Shown here: piece by piece, positions 38,076 to 50,900 of the stretch
Numbering within the stretch: the stretch's first letter is position 1
Layout of the letters: every line of letters starts with the position of its first letter
From: Marchantia polymorpha subsp. ruderalis
Taxonomy: Eukaryota; Streptophyta; Marchantiopsida; Marchantiales; Marchantiaceae
Direction: 5' to 3'
Length of the DNA stretch: 64,000 nt
Assembly: GCA_037833965.1 (NCBI GenBank)
Contig: AP031351.1
Location: forward strand, 20,100,501-20,164,500
Notes under the pieces: model-generated
The model's input: the letters and a program-made list of their open reading frames with translations, nothing else
Databases searched by the model: none
Told to the model about the DNA's origin: nothing
Translations under genes and position numbers: made by a program

Positions 38076-39280
38076 GTATTCTTACCTCAGCAGCAACATT
38101 GATATCTCCAAACCACGCATAAGCATCGGATAACTACCAAATGAATTCTTATCGCTCGCTGGGGAGAAATGGCATCATTGGAGCATGCATGAAAAAGCTG
38201 ATTCGTGCTGGGAAAAAAGGAAGAAGACAAGGTGAAAGGAAATACACCTACAAATAAGTGATGGAATAACTACAAAACTATAGTTGAAAGCTACAACTGC
38301 TTGGTAGTGCTCGAAATAACATCGTGGCATGGAGAAAGACATCATCATCCTCATCATCATATGCAGAAACCTGCATCGTTTTGTGACCAAGAGACGTATG
38401 GCAAACTGCTTCAGTTGGTGTACTTTCACCTCAACGAAACTCATCCAGTCCATCGCACAACGCCTCCCATGTTCGGGTTTTGTGTGACCGCGCTCTCCCG
38501 TCATCCAGCTAAGTACCTACAGAGGATGAGACTACTGCTCCAGGCTCTTATCCGATTCTTTTTAATTCTTTCGTCGTGGAACATCCGGGAAAAGGGGCCA
38601 GACGGAATGGTCAGGGAATGAGAAAATAGATCTAAGACATGTCAGGCCTCCCCCTCGCTCCGAGTACTACCTCCTCGAAGATATACATATAAAATACTCT
38701 TAAAGAAACTCACGTATTAAGCAGGTCTTCTGATGCCACAACGAGATGCAAACGATGGAGAAACACGAGTCGAGGGGATTGGGAACACAACACAGTCCCT
38801 TGTCGTGGAAGCCATGGACAGCCAAAGGTACACGAGTGCAGTGTAAAGAGCGTCATGCAAAAAGCGGGACCGTCTTTTCATCCGTCTATTCATTTGGATC
38901 ATTTTTGGGATAATAATGAAGGAAGAAAAAGGCGGTTTGACCTTGGCGTTTGTCGATATGCTGGACGAGCAGTACCATATACAGAAGTATCTGATCAGCC
39001 TTTCCCACTGTCTGTGTATCTACGCAAGCAGCAAGCAGCAGGCGTTGAGAGGTCTTAACTAAAAATCCGGAGTTTGTTGCGAAATCAGATCCAAACGGGA
39101 GGTAGGGCTCGGGCACAGCAGGGGCGGCTGATCATGTGCTTGCGAACAACTGAGCATTCATCGTCCACTCGACCCAACTGGGTCAACCTAATCGCCTGCG
39201 CTTTCAACCTAGACTAATTTCCAACCATGTGAAGGATTTCTACACGTCATGCTCCATCGACCCTCGTCCGATGGGTTAAA

Positions 39281-39298
39281 CCTGGCCGTACGGCCAGG
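39281..39298. repeat. 18-bp perfect palindrome CCTGGCCGTACGGCCAGG
   Basis: Gapless and GC-rich in a mixed-composition setting. It could be a cruciform or a dimeric binding site; no gene starts within 1 kb. Confidence 0.7.
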
Positions 39299-42200
39299 GT
39301 ACCGATCAGACATGAAGTTAATTGAGTAGGTGAGTGCATCTTTCTGGACGCACAAAAGCAGCAACAGCAAGAAGATGGGCACTTTGGAATCATCACAGAG
39401 GGGAATTTATGTCGTATGAAGATGATTCATTCAAACTCTCTCGAGGGGGGAGGGCGGATGCAGGAAAGTGCATGGAAGACACAAGGCGAGACGTGGGTCA
39501 GTAAGAAAGTTGGACATCCTCTCTCGCCCATTTATCCGGAGAATTTCCGATGATGACCAATCAATGAATGAGCGATGTTACTGCAGTTACCACTCGAGTT
39601 GCAATTATCAGCAGAGATCAGGATCCAAAACAAATCCTCCAGGAGAAAATGTCAAGTGGTGAGGTCTGTTATTATTCCATGAAGCAAGATATGGGACAGC
39701 TTTTCCAAAACGTGGGTACATGAAGGAGGAGTGTGGTGCCCGATGGTCAAGCCATGCAGTACAGTAATTGCAATATATCCTCGTGGAGAGAGCATCTTTC
39801 TCAGAGTTGGACCACAGTAAACATTCATTCTCTCTCCTTCCCTTGTGAACTCTATCGATGTCCACTCACTGTCCACTCGCACATTCCGTCTTCAAGGACC
39901 GTCTGAAACCACACCCCGCCCCCCTCGAGTTTGTTTGAATAGAAGATACATGCTCAAGACATACACGGATTGCATATTAATTATATTATACTGGAAACAT
40001 TAAGTAGTACAGATCGCTCTAATATGTACTTCTTTCTCATCCGTACTGGATTTCAGTTCGTTTGATCGACTCGATCCATCAAAGGGGGTAAGTGAATTTC
40101 GTCATTCCCAAGATTTTCGTTTCCCCTAAACTGTGTGTCGGGAGACTGAGATAGCGTGAGTAGTATCCATTGCTGCAAAACTAATCCTCACTAAAATGAA
40201 TTCTCTAAAAAAATTGTAGAACGACGAACGAAAGCATATTTTTTGTTTTCTATATGATGAAAATATTCCTGTCTTCTTGAATTTACGGCCCCTTTGATAT
40301 TTTACTTTCACTGACCCGAATGTTTGTATACGAAACTATATTCGAATGTTCAAGGCTTAGCCTTAAACAAATCAATTTCCACAAGGGACCTTATTCAACA
40401 AATCTCGAGAGTGATTCCCCACAGTGAGATAATCAATTATTATGAGCGAAATTCATTTACTTTTTTTGATCCTTTGCTTAAATGAGTACTGTATTCCTAG
40501 AAATAACCTGTGCGTCGAAGTGTACATGGAAATACTGTTGGACAATATCTTTTCAAGGGAATCATGCAATAAAGGAGTCAATTCTTTTCTTAGACAACAT
40601 TCTTTCATTATAAAGAATGCATGGAAAGCTGCGGGTCATACACTGTACTTCCTTCAACTATTTGATCAACGAAGACAACAAACTCGAAAAAGTACATGAA
40701 AGACCGAGCCCTAGTGGATGAAAGGATAACAGACGAAATAATATCATCTCATGGTCTTCTCTAAACCAAAATATCTCATCAATGGTTCGGCACATCCCCC
40801 TTCGCGTTAATTATATGTGCATCGTACGCTATCAGCAAACTTTGTCCAAGGGATATCTTCAGTTGACATTCATTTACTAAGCTCTAAACTGCCAAGAGAG
40901 GTCAGGAGTTTCCCAGAAAAATACTGCAACGTCGATTTGCTCAACTCCACTCAATGCATGAATTCAGCTCTCTCTTTGTTTATTCTCTTCTTCAGGTCTT
41001 GCATCCAAAGGACCCTTATGTTGTGACCTTAGGATTAAATTGCCATGTAAGAAAATAAATACATAGAAAATCTCACACTTATAAAATTTTGAGATTGATT
41101 ATACTTTCTGATTTTTTTTACAGATTTCAAAATAATAACTAGAGAAAGAACATATATCTTGATGTGACCACACGTCCACCATGTATTTTTGTTTGGATAT
41201 AGTCATTGTAACTAACACTAGGGCAAGGATGGAGGAACATGTATATCGGCTAGATCATGGTCTTGCTCGTGGATCGGTGCAAGATTGCAAATTTTGGCTG
41301 GACCGTGTATCATGATTTTCATACTAGCTCTGGCTACTATTTTGTAACATAAAAAAACAGCAACTTTTTTCCTTAGCTTTATCTAAAAGTTCAGACATTC
41401 ATCATTTATAACACTAGACGCAGCAAGTTCCACATAACATGTTGCTTGTTTGAAAGACATCTGATGAATATGTGGATGTTATCTCTGCTACGGCAATGAA
41501 GAAAGTGGATATCTTTTACCGTGAGCACTGATACACAATGCAATACAATATGTTTTGGATGTAGAGTTGAATATGTTGTGGCACGTAATCAAAAATGGTG
41601 AGTATTTTATGTGATGATGTCTTAGAGGAATGATTATACATTCTCTAGATGGTCAACGAGTGAAGAATATACCATTTGGTTGAAAAACATTTTTTAAATT
41701 TTGGGTGAATATTAAAGTAAAAATTTTCTAAGATGGGGTGTCATTCATTTCGGGCTAAGAACTGATAGATTTTTAGCCATATCAATTCGGATTATCAGTT
41801 TTGACAGTCATGGAATATGAAGACATGTTGTCCCAGTTACAATAGTTTTCAACCTTGCTTCACCTGATGGGGGGTTTCCACGCTTCATGCTCAAGTGTCG
41901 GGTTTGGAAGATTTCATCAGTTGAAAGCACACGATCTTTCAGGTCCAAATCGTGTCAAAGACCCGCTCGGGTCAAAAGGGATGCGAGTCAACTTGAATCA
42001 GCAATCAAGGCCATCGACTTTCACTGAAACCAGATCTTCAACAGCTCAAGGGGAGAAGAAAGCATCGAGACTGGTACCGTAGGATGCCATATCTGGAGAT
42101 TAGAGGAGGAGACGGACATCCGCTAGAAATGGAAGTCGTCTGACCAGGTGGAAACTCCACTGCCATTTATGGCCGAGCTGCATGTTTCGATTGTCCCCGT

Positions 42201-43367
42201 CCCATCAGCAAGGACGAGCCACTCGCCTGACACTGTCCGATGGACAAATAGACGGTCCGCAAGCATGCCGCACTGGCTCTTTCGCTCCAGATCAAAGCTC
42301 TCGTAACCGGAGACCGGTCGGACCATTTAATGCAGTCCGAACCTGTGACCACTTTCGAGCTGCGCATGTGCGATGGGCCCAACTTTGTCGCGCATGTGCG
42401 CTACCGGCCCACCAAGAGAATACGCCGAAGATCGTATATCGGTAATACTTTTAGGACTGGCAAAGGGCCCTCGTCCTGGTCCTGGTCCTGCCCTCTAGTC
42501 AAATTGTCCGCCCTTGCGCTTCTCTCACACTTTACCCTGGCCTTCTCTTACACGTTGCACTAACGTACACGGTTTCCTGTGGTATGAGCAAGATGATATT
42601 CGTAACCTCGATCGAACATCGGCAGACTCCAGAGACATTTGATTATATATACATACTCTTGATAATTTGCAAATATTTTTCCCCATTACCTGTAATATCT
42701 TCTTTAAGAAGGTGAGCATTTTCTGCTCTGCCTAACATTTTGAGAGACGAAGTGCGCTATCGACGTATAAACTTAGCCAGAGAGAACGTTCTCTTGGGAC
42801 TCTTGGCAAAATAACACAGTGGCATTCGGTTGGAAACATATCATCTACATTACACTCTAGCCATGAATACTACACCCAGCTACCATAAGACGAATGAAGA
42901 ACTATGGATACTGCTATACAAAAAATAAAAGGGAACATGTTTTTAAGATAGAATGTGACATACATATAAGAGACGCTCCACTTCGAAAAATTGCATAAAA
43001 ACTTCATGAGTAGCTTGAGTTGGATCAAATAACTCTGTTTGGGAAGCCCATCTTAAAACAATACAAAACAAGGTGATCCTATCTTTGGAATGTTAACATA
43101 CCTTATTTCACATGGCCCCTGTTATTTCACCTACCTAAGCGAAAACAATATGATTGTTTGGCCATTCGAGCTATGTGATCATTCAGTTTCGGACCTAGAC
43201 ATGCGGGAGTCTTAAATAGCAGACCTGGACCAAAACATTAAAAGATAAGATATATTGCTGGAGTAACTCTAACTCAGTATTTCAATTTATTTCCTCTCCT
43301 TTGATGGAGTGAGAGTCTATAGATTTCCAGTGTGTGGTAATGATATTGCCTTTCAATGTATGCGTAC

Positions 43368-43370
<3 letters not shown>

Positions 43371-43398
<28 letters not shown>
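43371..43398. repeat. (AT)14 microsatellite
   Basis: Uninterrupted alternating AT run at the left border of the large AT-rich island. Confidence 0.95.
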
Positions 43399-43402
<4 letters not shown>

Positions 43403-43576
43403 CATTATAAATGAATAAATTCAATCTTGTCTTTCATTAATCTACTATGAATATTTTAAAGACATGAATTGTAAAAATATTAATTTTCCCATTATAAATG
43501 AAAAAAATTCAATCTTGTCTTTCATTAATCTACTATGAATATTTTAAAGACATGAGTTGTAAAAATATTAATTTTC
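43403..43576. repeat. 87-bp tandem direct repeat, two copies
   Basis: Unit 1 is 43,403-43,489 and unit 2 is 43,490-43,576. They share CATTATAAATGAA, TTCAATCTTGTCTTTCATTA, TCTACTATGAATATTTTAAA and GTAAAAATATTAATTTTC, with a few differences such as GAATTGT/GAGTTGT and a few bases around the AAT/AAA run. The high identity suggests a recent duplication in otherwise decayed DNA. Confidence 0.92.
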
Positions 43577-46150
43577 TTTCTGCTAAAAATTTCAAAAAAG
43601 TTTTCTATGTTTGCGTGAATTGATATTCTAAGTTTTCTCCATCAATTTACATTCAGGTTGAAGCTAGTTGAAGTTTTCCTTACATCTTGCAATTGGATCC
43701 GAAAATTATCAATGAGTTTTTTAAAAAAATGTATAAGACAATAAAACTTTTGTGAAATGTGAATAGTCAAAAAATAAATAACATATCTCATACAAATTAA
43801 TTTGCATCTCCATGATACAATATAATGATGTAAAAGGAACGATTGGGGCTAAATTATTATTCTTTATCTATGTTTCTTGTTATGAGAAATATTAACAGAC
43901 TAGTTCATTAAATTTTACTTCTAATAAATCAGTAAACATTAATATCGATGAAAATATTAATAATAATTAATGTTTTGAAAATTTGAAATTTAAATCATAT
44001 AAGTATTTTTGAAATTTATAATCATTCAGACATTTTTTTTGACTATATGATTTGGAGTTTTTAAAGAGAAATATTGTGGTATATTGTAATTTTATAATAA
44101 CCATTTAAATATATGATCGTTATTATTTTGAAGATTTTGAATATAACTTGATACAAAATCTACATACAAACCTTATACTTGTATAGAGAATTTATTTTTG
44201 TCAATCATATATGTATATTATTGTGTCGTCTTTTTTTTGCAACTAAGATAAAAAAATGACACCATAATTTTTAAAGCATAAAAAATATACTACTAATAAT
44301 CAAAACAAACTATCCAAAATAAACCAACCTTTGTCTGTCACGATTGTTTGATGTTTAAGACTTCAACAACATTTTCATATCAGGTAATGAAACACATGAA
44401 ATAAGCTTAGAAAAAAACAACACTTTTTAAACATACAAAATTTATGGCAAAGCAAAATTTTTTTTTTTTTGTTCTAATTTTGATGATTAAACATTGATTG
44501 TATACAATAATATATATAAAAATTTCATGAATAAATTATTAGTTTTTGAAGTGATTAAAATGTAGTTTAAAACTATATATTGATAATATAAAGATTGTGT
44601 TTTTACAAAAAAATTGTGCTAGCGTTATCAAAAATATCTAAAGTAATAAAGTATAAATAAATAGAAAATTAATCAAGTATTGATATTCATTACATCATTA
44701 AATATTCTAATGGTCGATCTATAATCATTTAATCTTGAGAAACTTATTATTTGATAAACTTTGTGCTTAGAAATGATCAAGCTATTCCATAAATGTTATC
44801 AATGAACCTGATTTTTTCTTTATATAAGATAAATTTTTATCAGACCGTAATTTTTAAAAATAAATATTTTATGATAGTGATTTAATTAATTTGAAAAAAT
44901 TTGTTTTACTAATAAAAATTTAAAAATTATGAACCATTTTTTATATTATTATACTAAAAAATATAACATAACATAATATGTTTGCAACATATGTGATTGT
45001 GCCAAATATTTTGGATATAGTGATAACATATTTGCAAATTTATACAATTTTAAAATGTTAGCAATTGACAATATCCAATCATATTGACATGTTAATTTCT
45101 ATAATGACAAGGATTTTTTAACATGATAATTTTTCATCAAAATAGTAAATTTTTTAGTCATTATTATGTATAAAAAATTAGATATATAATTTTATTTTGG
45201 ATTTTAAATAAATTTCAGTAAAAATATTGGAATATATTTTTTTGTGGAAAAATCAACCATGCATGAATATCTTGACTCATATTACATTACCTAATCATTT
45301 TAATTGATGAGGTGGATCATAAAAATTGGCAAAGAAAAATGGATTCATTTTTTTATTAAATATCTTGATTTAATATATTTGAGCAAATGAAATTTCAATC
45401 AAAAGAATTGGATGTTGATTTATCATGATTGATAATGATGAAAAGGTGATAAAAAGTAAGTGTAAGCACAAAGTATGTACATAAGTTTTTTGATCAAGTT
45501 CCAATGGAATGCTCATCTTCAAATATTTCATATAAAAAAAAAATTCAATATTTAAAAAAAAAATGCGTGGTATGAAGTTTAAATAATTATATGAAAAAAA
45601 ATATAAAGTGAAAAAGCTACTATTTGAAATTTTATAGGTATGATTTTCAATACTGAACAATTACGTAGTAATTAGATCAATGTTATTTTTCCTAAAAATT
45701 CGTATTTTTTTTTCTAATTATTAAAATTTTTCAATGTCATTGTTATGAATTTTCACAAGTAAAAAAATAAAAAACTAGAATTCATGAACGTGCTCAAAGA
45801 TGTTGATAGATCAAACGTCAACATGATCATACACAAGAACACCAACACAAAAATACATGATTTGTCACTACAAAGTTCATATATTCAATCTCAAAAACAA
45901 TTTTATCATGAAAAATTTAAAATAATTTTGATCCATAGTATGGCTACACTATCTAATTTTAACACATTCAAATCAATCACTTATAAATTTTGTTCATGTT
46001 GAAACATTAACCTCCATAAGTCATATAATTATTTTTTGAAAATTTTTTATAGACCTTATAAAACTCAAACTTTATACTAAACTAGAAATGATTGGACTTA
46101 AGCTTTAGCCAAAATTGAATAGAATCAAATTATATGTAGATGTAACATAT
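43577..46150. other. AT-rich sequence 3' of the Copia fossil (likely remnant of its 3' end/LTR)
   Basis: Extremely AT-rich with poly-A/T runs and no coding frame. By position it should hold the 3' LTR of the minus-strand element at 46.15-50.9 kb, but I could not match it to the presumed 5' LTR by eye. Confidence 0.35.
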
Positions 46151-49100
46151 TGCTGATAAAACTCAACTTGTGCTACTCATGCAAAATCTGCAAAATGAAA
46201 CAATGTATAGTTAAACTCTAGAAACTTGATAACACATCATTCACATTAAATTTATCATCAATCTTGATAAGTTCAATCTTTTTATCATAACTGCATCTTT
46301 TATAAAATATTACTTGATGTATATTTGTTTTATTTAAATGTCAATTGTTTGCTTTGTAGTAAAATGTCACTCACAATTAAGATTGACAATCTTTAGTTTC
46401 AATCACATCTAAATGATAAATCATCATTTTAATCAAATAGTTTACTTTGCTGTTTTTGCCAAAGCTACGTTTTTAATTTTCATTGTAAATTGAGCTATGC
46501 ACATTTGCATCGTTGATTGAAACTAATGCATTCATCATCAAATGTAAACACTTACCAATCATGTTTTTTTTCTTTTTTCAATGATCCATATCAACGTAGC
46601 ATAGGAAAGATTTGACGTTGTTTCATAAACTATCAAAGAAAATGTCCTAATAATTTTAAACTACATTAGAATTCATTTCATTATATTCCAATGCACTATT
46701 CCATGATTTGAAATGTAGTAGTTCATTTTGATCATAATTAAAGCAATATTAGTTTTTTTGTGTAAATCATAAAAATGCATGAGGTTGCTCAAAGCTTTGT
46801 CATAAGCTTTGATGATATCTTGTTAATGACATAGTTTGGACATTGAACTGCAGAAGTGTATATGGTAGGTGGATTTGAAGTGTGATATCAAAGTAATCCA
46901 CATTTTTTTAGATCCTGCCACGTAAAACATGTCAAGCACATGTTGAATGTTATTTTTTTGACTCAATCATAATCTTTTTTTTTCATAATATCTATGAGCC
47001 TTCATCCATTATGTATTGTTAAATTTATTTAAAAGTTTTAAAATTTTATGTAGTCTTTAGTTGATATGTCATCCAATAATGAAATCAAAGATGTTGTTAT
47101 TCATCTTCTTCGTCACCACACATGGAATATACACATTCAGTACAAATTTTTGTGATTTCATGAACTCATCAAACATAATATTTCATACGCTATCAGATTG
47201 TTTCAATCTGTAAAATGATTTCAACAATCTACAAATCAACTTATTTTTATAAATTTTTTTTAAAATAAACCTGTTTTTTTATGTAGTTTTAAAAAAAATA
47301 TTCATAGGTAAATACGGTAACTACATTCATCTAATATATAATACAACTATATATTGCATCAATAGCATAAACTAGTCAAATGGTAACATATCTTGCTAAT
47401 AATTTAAGATAGTTTTCTTGTCCTTTCTTGGAATATACTTCAGCTTGTAAAACCATTTGATATTTATCAAAGTTTTATTCTTTGAAAGCTCAACTAGCTG
47501 TCATGCTTTGTTATCCAACGCTACATAGCAGTATTCAATTCAAGTTCACTTACAAAGTCTAGATTTTCTCTATTAAAAAATAATCTCTTTGTTTCAAGAT
47601 CAACGTAATACTATCATCATTTTCAATCTCAATATTATGATTTTTTAGAATGTATGAATAACCCATCATTCATATTTCAGAAGATTTATACCAATTCAAT
47701 TTCATGACATCATAAATTGATATGTTTGGTTGATCTTCATAATCTTCTATAGTTGTTTTAGATTCACAAATGTAACATGCTTCAATTTTAGCTTCTCTCT
47801 AATTTGCTTTGTTTGGATCTAAATTTCATTTGTATCACATTAATAAATCCATGATGATAAATCTTTTGCTCAACAACATTTATGAGTAAGAATATATAAG
47901 TACAAGAAGCTTATAAATTTCTCCTTCTTGCAATGATACGGGTTCATCGAAAGTAACATTGACATTGACAATAATTTTACAAGTTAAAAGATTCCGTAAC
48001 CTATAATCCTTTGCTTCATTTCAATGTCCAAGTTAAAAACATTTATGGGATGTAAGATTTATTCTAAATTTAATCTTTTATTTAGATACAAGAAAATAAA
48101 ACATTCAATCAAATTTATTTAAATAATTATATTCAATCATCTGTATATGTTCCAATACTAACATGTTAAGAAACTAATTGCATAAGTTGTATTCCAAAAT
48201 TCATTTGATAAAGAAGATTGATTTCAACATACTAGACAGCTACTTTAACATTGTTCGATCGAGATTTTTAAAGATTATATTATGCAATAGAGTATAAATT
48301 ATGATAAGACAACCTGTAGTCATCTACTTTTTGTAGTAACACCAAAACTTCTGAAATGTATAATCTACTTCAATAGATTTGTCTTCTTGTATCTAATATG
48401 AGACTCAATTTGAAATTTTCAAATTTGAAAGTTGTAAAATTCTTAACATTTTGTTTGAAAACACAAAGTCACAAAAATCTTGAATAATCATCAATAAATA
48501 ATTCATAATAGAATTTTTGAAGAGATTATGAATTATGTATAATTAATTCATCATCAAAATCTATTCCAAGATGCTTGGTCATAACAAGATGTTCACAAAA
48601 CTCTAAATCAACTTACATATGTTAGGTAGTAAGCTCATATAGATAAGAATTGTAAAGTATATTTTGTTTATATATAATAGTCTAGAATATGATAAATCTC
48701 AATTTGAGGTTGTTCATTTGATATGATATTATCACATATTCTCCTATTATATCTTAAAGTTTCAAAAGATAACTTTGAAATGTAAAATTTCAAAAGAGAA
48801 CATGATTAGTTTTCATATTAAGTTTATTTGATTTGAGTCAATATATGTTGAAGTCCATCAAACATTAAAAGTATAAATATATTTAATATATTCAATAAGA
48901 CTTATCATACGAATTAAATCTTTTGATATCAAAAAATATTATAATAAATACAAACACTATTTAGAATTCATACATCATCAATATCCTTTAATGAATTGCA
49001 TCGGACATAACTTTGACATTAAATTCCATTTTCAACCATGTCATACTCCTAAAGATTAGATTACTCAGCCACAGTGACAAAAGCAGTATTGATAGCTTTG

Positions 49101-50340
49101 AACTTCACCCAATTGAGCTTCTTCACGTAATTATTATTGCCAAATTTTTAACAATTTTTTTTTCTAAATATTCACTCCTAGATTTTGATCAAGCGTTAGT
49201 TATAAAGCTTTTGTTGTACTGTGTAGGATAAAGATGATGAAAAAGATGACATCATTATATTTTGCTGAAAATTATTGATCTATAAATCAATTATAACTTT
49301 GTTCTAAATTAGTGTCTGCATATCACAATGAAATGACATGATTGATAAGATGCAAGTAATGAACCTAAGAGATAAAAAACTTTTCTCTCATCATGTATCA
49401 CTCTGCAAGATTTCAAAGATCAATTACAATATCATCAAACACATTAGTGTGATCTTCGGTTCATGTTACGTTTTTTCATTTTGAAAATAATTAACTTTAA
49501 GAAATCAAATAACCTGTTTGACAATTCTTTACGATTGAATCATTGTTTAAGATTCTCAAACAACGAAGTTATATTGATATACTCATTGATTTCTATGAAT
49601 CAAAGTTTTCATATGTAGTATAATAATACTTACACCCTGTTTTTGATGGTTTTTTTATAGAAGATCGGTTTTGGCCTCAATGTCTTATTAGACTTGTGGG
49701 TTTTAGTTTGCTTTTGACTTGTCTTTTTCAAAGCAAATAAACATAACATCCATTGTATTTGAGTATTCTATATTATGTTTCTATAGACTTTTTGGCCATC
49801 ATCTTGTTTTTTACTACATGATCTTGACTCTCCAATAAAGCACATGCATTGCTCAATCCCGAGCTAAATCTATGTAAGATAATATTTTTGAAAATAAAAG
49901 ATTACAAAATCTCACCAAGCTCTTAATCAATTTATATTCCGGCGATGCATCAAATCACCAATGATTTATGATGATGACTCGATGCATCAATTTGAATTAG
50001 CTAGTTATATATTAAGTCTAGCTAAGAAATTTACACTTGAACAAATCAATAGTATAACTCTTAAAGATATGAATGAGCATTGTTATTTGATAAATGATCA
50101 AAATCTAGATTTCAAGTGAAGAACATTCTCATCATATGTTAATTTTGATTGGTTTGACTAGATAATAAAAAATTTATTTTTTATATTAAATTTAAAGTTG
50201 ATTTAGTGGTAGTGGAAGTTTTAAAAGTTCTCAAATGACATATAGCAAAAAATCCGAAGAGCAAGCTGTGTAAAACTTTCAACCCATAGCCCTAGTTAAT
50301 GTCCAAACGTGAAGGTTTTCTTTTCTTGCTTTGATATCAA
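46150..50340 (-). mobile_element. Ty1/Copia LTR retrotransposon fossil (internal region)
   Basis: Read on the minus strand, several Copia pol blocks occur in canonical order despite many stops and shifts. The integrase end and linker are at about 48,280-47,920: NRTMLK...SMLKS, then KDYRLRNLLTCKIIVNVNVT and FDEPVSLQEGE, matching 'NRD-VxFDE'. Reverse transcriptase is at about 47,560-47,000: LVELSKNKTLINIKWFYKLK, then ICRLLKSFYRLKQS and FDEFMKSQKF, matching 'VCRLKKSLYGLKQSPR...FDEFM'. RNase H and the C-terminus are at about 46,640-46,170: ALAKTAK, KIVNLNC, then IKQIYIK and YFIKDAV, matching 'TKHIDVRYHFIRD'. The element is clearly non-functional. Strong AT enrichment and Trp-to-stop changes indicate decay mainly by C-to-T transitions. 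Gag should lie in 48.3-50.3 kb but is unrecognisable. Confidence 0.88.
50328..50340 (-). other. primer-binding site of the Copia fossil (initiator tRNA-Met type)
   Basis: The minus strand reads TTGATATCAAAGC. The usual Copia PBS context is TTGGTATCAGAGC, so it differs at two positions, both C-to-T on the plus strand. This fixes the 5' end of the internal region and puts the 5' LTR at higher coordinates. Confidence 0.72.
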
Positions 50341-50900
50341 TTTTAGCAAACTTTCACAAAATAAACACCAAAACAAGATTATTTGGTTTGCTATTGCACT
50401 CTATATCCACGACAATGCAGAAAGGCTTTAATGATGAATATCTAAAAATATCTTCAGAAGATTCTGCTAGCTCTCACGTATAGTAGCAACATAACCTAAA
50501 ACCTATCTAGGGTTAAACTAACTTCGTGAAAACACACATAAGTTAATCACTAAAATTTAGTGAATAAAATTTTTTTTTGGAAAATATTCTATCTATGGTA
50601 TATACCAAATACCACTCGTTTGCTCCACCAAAGTCACATGCTCAAAAGATTAATACCAAAAACTTATCTGAAGTCAGACCTCATTTCAACTCTATCCTTC
50701 CAGTCCTTAATCTCTTTATTCATGCTATTAATCCTAACAAAACTTTTGATCATAACGTGGTTGATTGCATCAGAAGTTTTAACAGCTAAATATGGTCATT
50801 CATTGAGGGTAACCATACATTTTAGCGTCAAATGGCATTTTGTTCTCAATCAGTTAAAAAGGGTAAAGAGAAACGGATGAGTAATTTTATACTTCATGAC
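50341..50900 (-). repeat. presumed 5' LTR of the Copia fossil (outer end not defined)
   Basis: Inferred only from its position just upstream of the primer-binding site. Composition changes from AT-rich to ordinary around 50.9 kb. No TG...CA ends or target-site duplication were established. Confidence 0.35.

Larger units (their letters stand above)
35450..43370. other. gene-poor intergenic region
   Basis: No supported gene over nearly 8 kb. A 98-codon frame at 36,899-37,195 begins MSAAPATKATRSHIPSRR and is Ser/Arg-rich but has no recognisable domain. Frames at 38.2-38.6, 39.5-39.9 and 41.9-42.5 kb overlap in several registers. A telomere-like dyad (38,059-38,075) and an 18-bp perfect palindrome (39,281-39,298) stand out. 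Confidence 0.45.

Noticed and set aside
50577-50880. Open frames just right of the Copia primer-binding site
   Set aside because: They fall in the presumed 5' LTR and show no Gag or other recognisable motif.
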